From NCBI GenBank assembly GCA_947630825.1, contig CANRJA010000008.1, forward strand, positions 1-64,000: a stretch of DNA of 64,000 nucleotides, given 5' to 3'. Both the position numbers and the translations under genes were made by a program. This document shows, piece after piece, positions 60,063 through 64,000 of this stretch. This DNA is from an uncultured Clostridia bacterium (GTDB taxonomy: Bacteria; Bacillota; Clostridia; Oscillospirales; Ruminococcaceae). Under the pieces are notes generated by a model, which made no database searches, was not told the origin of the DNA, and saw only the letters and a program-made list of their open reading frames with translations. The stretch's first letter is position 1. Each line of letters begins with the position of its first letter.

Positions 60063-62312
60063 GTGAAGGAAAAAGAGCTTTGTCAGATCGAGGGCACAGT
60101 GGACTGTGTCGTTTATAGTAATGAGGAAAACGGGTTTGCCGTCTTGACGCTTGACGTTGACGGCGACCCTGTTACTGTTGTTGGAGAAATGGGCAATGTG
60201 GACGAAGGAGAGGATCTATTTCTTACAGGTGAGTTTATAAATCACCAGAAATTCGGCGAGCAGTTTAAAGTAACTCTCTGCGAGAGAAAAATGCCTACTA
60301 CGGAGTTAGCTATAAGAAAGTATCTTGCAAGCGGAGCAATAAAGGGAATAGGTCCGGTAATTGCCGGAAGAATAGTAGATACTTTCGGAGATAAGTCGCT
60401 GGAGATCATGGAGAAAGAGCCTGAGCGTCTTTGCGAAGTAGAGGGCATAACGAGAAAAATGTGCCAGAAAATCTCTGACGAATTTAAAAATGTCAACGGT
60501 GTGAGGTCTTTGATGGGGTATCTGTCAAAGTTCGGGATTTCGGCAGGCTACGGGGCTAAAGCGTGGAAAAGGTGGGGACAGCCCACTGAAGAAATGGTGA
60601 GAACCAATCCGTATGTTTTATGCACTCAAGGGATAGAGCTCCCGTTTTTCAAAGCCGATGAAATGGCAGCTGATATAGAGCTTCCAAAGGACAATGCAAA
60701 CCGCATTAAGGCAGGAATTACAAACGTGCTTATCCAAAACTCTTATGCGGGGCATACCTGTCTGCCGGAGGACAAGCTGAGAGCAATAACTTGTAGGTTT
60801 TTAGGTGTTGATGAGGATAAGTTCAACGAGGTTTTGGAAGATGAGATAAACGAGGAAAATCTTTGCGTGTTCAGAAAAAAGAATAGACCGTTTATATTGC
60901 TTAAAGACTACTACACAGCCGAAAACTATATTTCAAGACGTCTTAACATTATGAAGGAGTGTCTTTTTGACAGCAAGATAAACTATGATGAAATAATCGC
61001 CTTAGCGGAGGAGCAGAATAATATAGAGTATGAGGAGTTGCAGAAAAAAGCTATAAATACCGCGCTGTCCTGCGGATTTTTGGTTTTGACCGGAGGACCG
61101 GGTACGGGAAAGACCACTACTCTTAACGCTATAATTTCGCTGTTTGAGCAGCAGGGGTTGAATGTTTTGATAACTGCGCCGACAGGGCGTGCGGCAAAGA
61201 GAATATCAGATTTAACAGGGTATGATGCAAAGACCATTCACAGAATGCTGGAGGTAGTGTTTTCTGACGGCGACAGACCAAGATTCAATCACAATGAAAA
61301 CAATCTGCTCGACTGTGACGTTATGATAATTGATGAGATGTCTATGGTAGATTCGCTGTTGTTTGAGGCGCTTTTAAGGGCGATACCTATGACCTGCAAG
61401 CTTATTATGGTAGGCGACAGTGATCAGCTTCCGTCTGTGGGGGCTGGAAATGTTCTTAAAGATATAATAGACAGCAAAGTTGTGCCGATTGTTACACTTA
61501 AAGAGATATTTCGTCAGGCGAGTAAAAGCTCGATAATTGTAAATGCGCATAAGATAGTCGGCGGCGAACACATCAACCTCAATGAAAAGGATAACGACTT
61601 TTTCTTTTTTCAAAGATTAAAGCACAGCGAGCTTCAGTCGTTGGTGGTAGACCTTACAAAGGACAGGCTACCCAAAGCTTTTGGATATTCTTCTATTGAT
61701 GATATTCAAGTTTTGTCTCCTACCCGAAAAGGACCGTCGGGTACAGTCGAGCTTAACAAAAGGCTTCAGGCTGAGCTTAATCCGCCGTCTAAGGATAAGT
61801 CGGAGATAAAGACGCTTTTGTATACATACCGTGTAGGCGATAAGGTTATGCAGACAAAGAACAATTACGATATTGTTTGGTCTAAGGATCTGGGCGACGG
61901 AGCAAAGGAAAACGGTGCAGGTATTTTTAACGGAGATATAGGAATCATTACTGCTGCCAATAAGTACACAGGACTTGTCACCATTGATTTTGAGGGCAGG
62001 GTGTGCAATTACACTATCTCAATGCTTGAGCATCTTGACCTTGCTTATGCGATAACCGTTCACAAAAGTCAGGGCAGCGAGTTCGACGCAGTGATTTTAA
62101 CGGTATTCGGCGGATTTGACAAGCTGTATTACAGAAATCTGCTTTATACGGCGGTTACAAGGGCTAAGAAGCTATTAATTATTATCGGTTCGGCAAAGAA
62201 GTTGGAGTCTATGATTGACAATAACAGAAGAACATTAAGATACACAGTATTAAAAAATATGCTTATTCAGGATGGTAATTCAGATGAATTTACAGAGGAA
62301 ATCGAGTTTTGA
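60063..62312 (+). CDS. recD2: RecD2-type ATP-dependent DNA helicase
   Basis: Superfamily 1B 5'-to-3' helicase, 749 residues, acting without RecBC. The long N-terminal region (OB-like start plus helix-hairpin-helix, AIKGIGPVIAGRIVDTFG) is specific to RecD2. Walker A is TGGPGTGKTTTLNAI, Walker B VMIIDEMSMVD, motif III VGDSDQLPSVGAG and motif VI TVHKSQGSEFDAVIL...YTAVTRAKK. The real start is GTG 60063 in TTGGTGATTAAAGTG; the track begins four codons upstream. comF starts inside its end. Confidence 0.95.
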   Translation: MKEKELCQIEGTVDCVVYSNEENGFAVLTLDVDGDPVTVVGEMGNVDEGEDLFLTGEFINHQKFGEQFKVTLCERKMPTTELAIRKYLASGAIKGIGPVIAGRIVDTFGDKSLEIMEKEPERLCEVEGITRKMCQKISDEFKNVNGVRSLMGYLSKFGISAGYGAKAWKRWGQPTEEMVRTNPYVLCTQGIELPFFKADEMAADIELPKDNANRIKAGITNVLIQNSYAGHTCLPEDKLRAITCRFLGVDEDKFNEVLEDEINEENLCVFRKKNRPFILLKDYYTAENYISRRLNIMKECLFDSKINYDEIIALAEEQNNIEYEELQKKAINTALSCGFLVLTGGPGTGKTTTLNAIISLFEQQGLNVLITAPTGRAAKRISDLTGYDAKTIHRMLEVVFSDGDRPRFNHNENNLLDCDVMIIDEMSMVDSLLFEALLRAIPMTCKLIMVGDSDQLPSVGAGNVLKDIIDSKVVPIVTLKEIFRQASKSSIIVNAHKIVGGEHINLNEKDNDFFFFQRLKHSELQSLVVDLTKDRLPKAFGYSSIDDIQVLSPTRKGPSGTVELNKRLQAELNPPSKDKSEIKTLLYTYRVGDKVMQTKNNYDIVWSKDLGDGAKENGAGIFNGDIGIITAANKYTGLVTIDFEGRVCNYTISMLEHLDLAYAITVHKSQGSEFDAVILTVFGGFDKLYYRNLLYTAVTRAKKLLIIIGSAKKLESMIDNNRRTLRYTVLKNMLIQDGNSDEFTEEIEF

Positions 62313-63027
62313 CAGTGTAAAAAAGTATGTGCTTGATATTTTCTTTCCAAATAGGTGTCCGTTTTGCGGAAAGATTATAAGGTGGAGCGATACCTGCTGT
62401 GAAAAATGCTATAATGAAATACCATTTATTGTCACAGAACACTGCAAAAAGTGCGGACAGGAAATTTGTATGTGCAATGAGACTGAGGTTTACTATGACG
62501 GCTGTGTAAGCATTACAGATTACAGCGGAATTGTAAGAGACGGTATAATCAGTTTTAAGCTGGATAAGGCGGTAAATCTTGTTGACGTCTTTAAAGATGA
62601 CATTTATAAAAAGCTATTGAGCATAACCGACGTTGATAAAATTGACATTGTTACAGCTGTACCTATGCATAAATCCACAAGGAGAAGCAGGGGATATAAT
62701 CAGGCTGACATTATTTCAAAGACAGTTTCAAAGATTATAAATAAACCTGCCAATTCAAAGCTGTTGATAAAACAAAGCAGTGACATTGTTCAGCATAAGT
62801 TAAACCGATATGAGAGGGAAAAGGCGGTAAAGGGGTTATTTTCTGCTGATGAAAAGCATAGAGGCGAGATAGATGGCAAGACCATTTTGCTATGCGACGA
62901 TATTATCACAACAGGAAGTACGCTTAATGAGTGTGCGAGAATTTTAAAAGATAATGGTGCAAAATATGTATTTTGTTTTACAATTGCTTCTACTCGTTTG
63001 GATGATGGTAAAAATGAAAGCATATAA
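62284..63027 (+). CDS. comF: ComF-family phosphoribosyltransferase-like protein
   Basis: 247 residues from MNLQRKSSFDSVKK, seven bases after AGGATGG within recD2. The N-terminal zinc finger has CPFCGKII, CCEKC and CKKCGQEICMC. The PRPP-binding loop LLCDDIITTGSTLNECA and VPMHKSTRRSRGYNQA identify the PRTase fold. ComF takes part in DNA uptake for transformation in other Firmicutes. Coupling with recD2 suggests a DNA-processing role, but no other competence gene lies nearby. Confidence 0.9.
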   Translation: MNLQRKSSFDSVKKYVLDIFFPNRCPFCGKIIRWSDTCCEKCYNEIPFIVTEHCKKCGQEICMCNETEVYYDGCVSITDYSGIVRDGIISFKLDKAVNLVDVFKDDIYKKLLSITDVDKIDIVTAVPMHKSTRRSRGYNQADIISKTVSKIINKPANSKLLIKQSSDIVQHKLNRYEREKAVKGLFSADEKHRGEIDGKTILLCDDIITTGSTLNECARILKDNGAKYVFCFTIASTRLDDGKNESI

Positions 63028-63060
63028 TATAAAGATTGTGTAAAAAATAACAATAAGCTA

Positions 63061-63089
63061 TTGAAAATATACTCGATTTAAGGTATAAT
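63061..63089 (+). promoter_or_regulatory. promoter of the Oad-type decarboxylase operon
   Basis: TTGAAA, 17-nt spacer, TATAAT, 40 bases before oadG. Confidence 0.78.
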
Positions 63090-63128
63090 TATTTAGAATA
63101 ATATTAATTTGCAGGGAGATATTGAAAT

Positions 63129-63545
63129 ATGAATTTGTTAAGTTCCTTATTGGCTGGAGATGTTGATATGAACTTTGAATATGTAGCGTCTGTTGTAATA
63201 ACAGGAATAACCGTAGTGTTTATCGGTCTTGTTTTGCTTGTAGTTATTCTGTTATTGTTCGGGCTTATATCAAAGGTTAGAAGAAAGTCTGCCGACAAAA
63301 AAGCGGAATTGAAAAACACTGTTAAAACTGCTGATACGTCAATGCCTAAAGTCGAGACAATAAAACCAACGCTTGAAATAGAGGATAACATAGAAGAAGA
63401 AATAGTAGCGGTTATTACTGCGTCTATTGCACAAATGAGTGAAAAAAGCGGTAAAAGGCTTGCTCTTAAAAGTATTAAAACCGCTAAGCCTCAGAGAACT
63501 GCATGGGCTGCCGCAGGTCTTATGGACAACACACGCCCATTTTAA
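63129..63545 (+). CDS. OadG-family gamma subunit of a sodium-pump decarboxylase
   Basis: 138 residues. One membrane helix (VVITGITVVFIGLVLLVVILLLFG) is followed by a charged linker and the C-terminal EEEIVAVITASIAQM segment, then a short tail (AWAAAGLMDNTRPF). This is the layout of oxaloacetate/glutaconyl/methylmalonyl-CoA decarboxylase gamma subunits. GGGAG precedes the ATG. The beta subunit follows 18 bases later. Confidence 0.87.
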   Translation: MNLLSSLLAGDVDMNFEYVASVVITGITVVFIGLVLLVVILLLFGLISKVRRKSADKKAELKNTVKTADTSMPKVETIKPTLEIEDNIEEEIVAVITASIAQMSEKSGKRLALKSIKTAKPQRTAWAAAGLMDNTRPF

Positions 63546-63563
63546 TGAAAGGACAATCAAACT

Positions 63564-64000
63564 ATGATAGATAAGTTTCTTGACACACTTGTAGATTTAG
63601 CGACTACCTCCGGTTTTGCCGGCTTTATCGCCGACGGCGGCTGGAAATCGCTGATTATGATAGGCATTTCATTTATATTTATGTATCTGGCTATTTCAAA
63701 GGGTTTTGAGCCTCTGCTTTTACTTCCAATAGCTTTCGGTATGCTTTTAACAAACCTGCCGTTTACTGAGATGTACCACCCCGACCTTTGGAAAATAACA
63801 GGCGAGGGTATAGACTTTGGAAAGGTACTTCACGACGGAGGATTGCTAGACATACTATATTTGGGCGTTAAGCTCCAGCTTTATCCGCCGCTTATATTCC
63901 TTGGTATAGGTGCTATGACCGACTTTGCGCCTTTAATTGCTAATCCAAAGAGCTTTTTGCTCGGCGCTGCAGCACAGGGAGGAATATTCTTCACCTTTAT
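63564..64000 (+). CDS. sodium-pump decarboxylase beta subunit (partial, cut by window end)
   Basis: The frame is open to the end of the window and therefore absent from the track. ATG follows AAAGGACAATC. The 145 visible residues include GWKSLIMIGISFIFMYLAI, PLLLLPIAFGMLLTNLP and YPPLIFLGIGAMTDFAPLIANP, strongly matching OadB/GcdB/MmdB, the membrane part that couples decarboxylation to Na+ export. The carboxylated acid cannot be told without the alpha subunit, which is outside the window. Confidence 0.93.
   Translation, partial: MIDKFLDTLVDLATTSGFAGFIADGGWKSLIMIGISFIFMYLAISKGFEPLLLLPIAFGMLLTNLPFTEMYHPDLWKITGEGIDFGKVLHDGGLLDILYLGVKLQLYPPLIFLGIGAMTDFAPLIANPKSFLLGAAAQGGIFFTF

Noticed and set aside
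1-64000. tRNA, rRNA, CRISPR arrays, insertion sequences, integrases
   Set aside because: No cloverleaf T-loop pattern, rRNA segment, spaced repeats, transposase or integrase motif was noticed on reading; a tRNA or repeat scan would be needed to exclude small ones.

Overview
The window is from a low-GC, Gram-positive (Firmicutes) chromosome, most likely a gut-type clostridium of the Ruminococcus/Oscillospiraceae kind. This is inferred from AT-rich spacers, strong AGGAGG ribosome-binding sites, TTG/GTG starts, HPr kinase, the RapZ-WhiA pair, teichoic-acid genes, a CIRCE site and YfmF/YfmH-type M16 peptidases. The species cannot be fixed from the sequence. Most of the window is core housekeeping DNA; about 1.3 kb between htpG and prfB is clearly accessory. 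Layout. 1-7.3 kb: end of a membrane-protein gene, then a minus-strand block with a D,D-carboxypeptidase, a predicted nuclease-fold protein, the ylxM-ffh-rpsP-khpA translation/SRP operon, and mgtE behind a complete M-box magnesium riboswitch. A 26-codon ORF with a strong ribosome-binding site, absent from the ORF track, lies between the riboswitch terminator and mgtE. 7.5-20.8 kb: a wall-teichoic-acid locus with CDP-ribitol synthesis (tarI, tarJ), three separate CDP-polyol phosphotransferases, a pyruvyltransferase-like protein, a 1442-residue fusion (phosphotransferase + COG5610-type HAD hydrolase + degenerate second phosphotransferase domain), and the TagG/TagH exporter. 20.9-22.9 kb: htpG under a perfect CIRCE operator. 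22.9-24.2 kb: accessory islet bounded by two near-identical hairpin terminators. It holds a type I toxin-antitoxin locus (29-residue membrane toxin, antisense RNA, both promoters visible) and a divergent XRE / RHH-XRE regulatory unit with three TATTC-N7-GAATA operators. 24.2-32.1 kb: prfB, a RING/zinc-ribbon membrane protein, galU, rpsF-ssb-rpsR, lon, engB. 32.1-37.5 kb: prs and a potABCD polyamine transporter on the minus strand. 37.7-48.3 kb: a long operon of murD, two M42 peptidases, a GNAT protein, a YnbB-like PLP enzyme, hprK, a PHP phosphoesterase, murB, rapZ, whiA and a small membrane protein. 48.3-64 kb: dnaE, yfmF-yfmH, lgt-folD, rpsO (structured leader), pnp, a small membrane protein, recD2-comF, and the start of an Oad-type sodium-pump decarboxylase operon cut by the window end. 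The most unusual pattern crosses gene boundaries. Five unrelated genes (RING protein, galU, engB, potB, GNAT protein) share a start-site design: GGAGGA, then a compact 5-7 bp hairpin, then 10 nt (12 in one case), then the start codon. The hairpin sequences differ but the geometry is kept, which suggests a hairpin-bridged or switchable translation-initiation element. No rRNA, tRNA, CRISPR array, transposase or integrase was seen.
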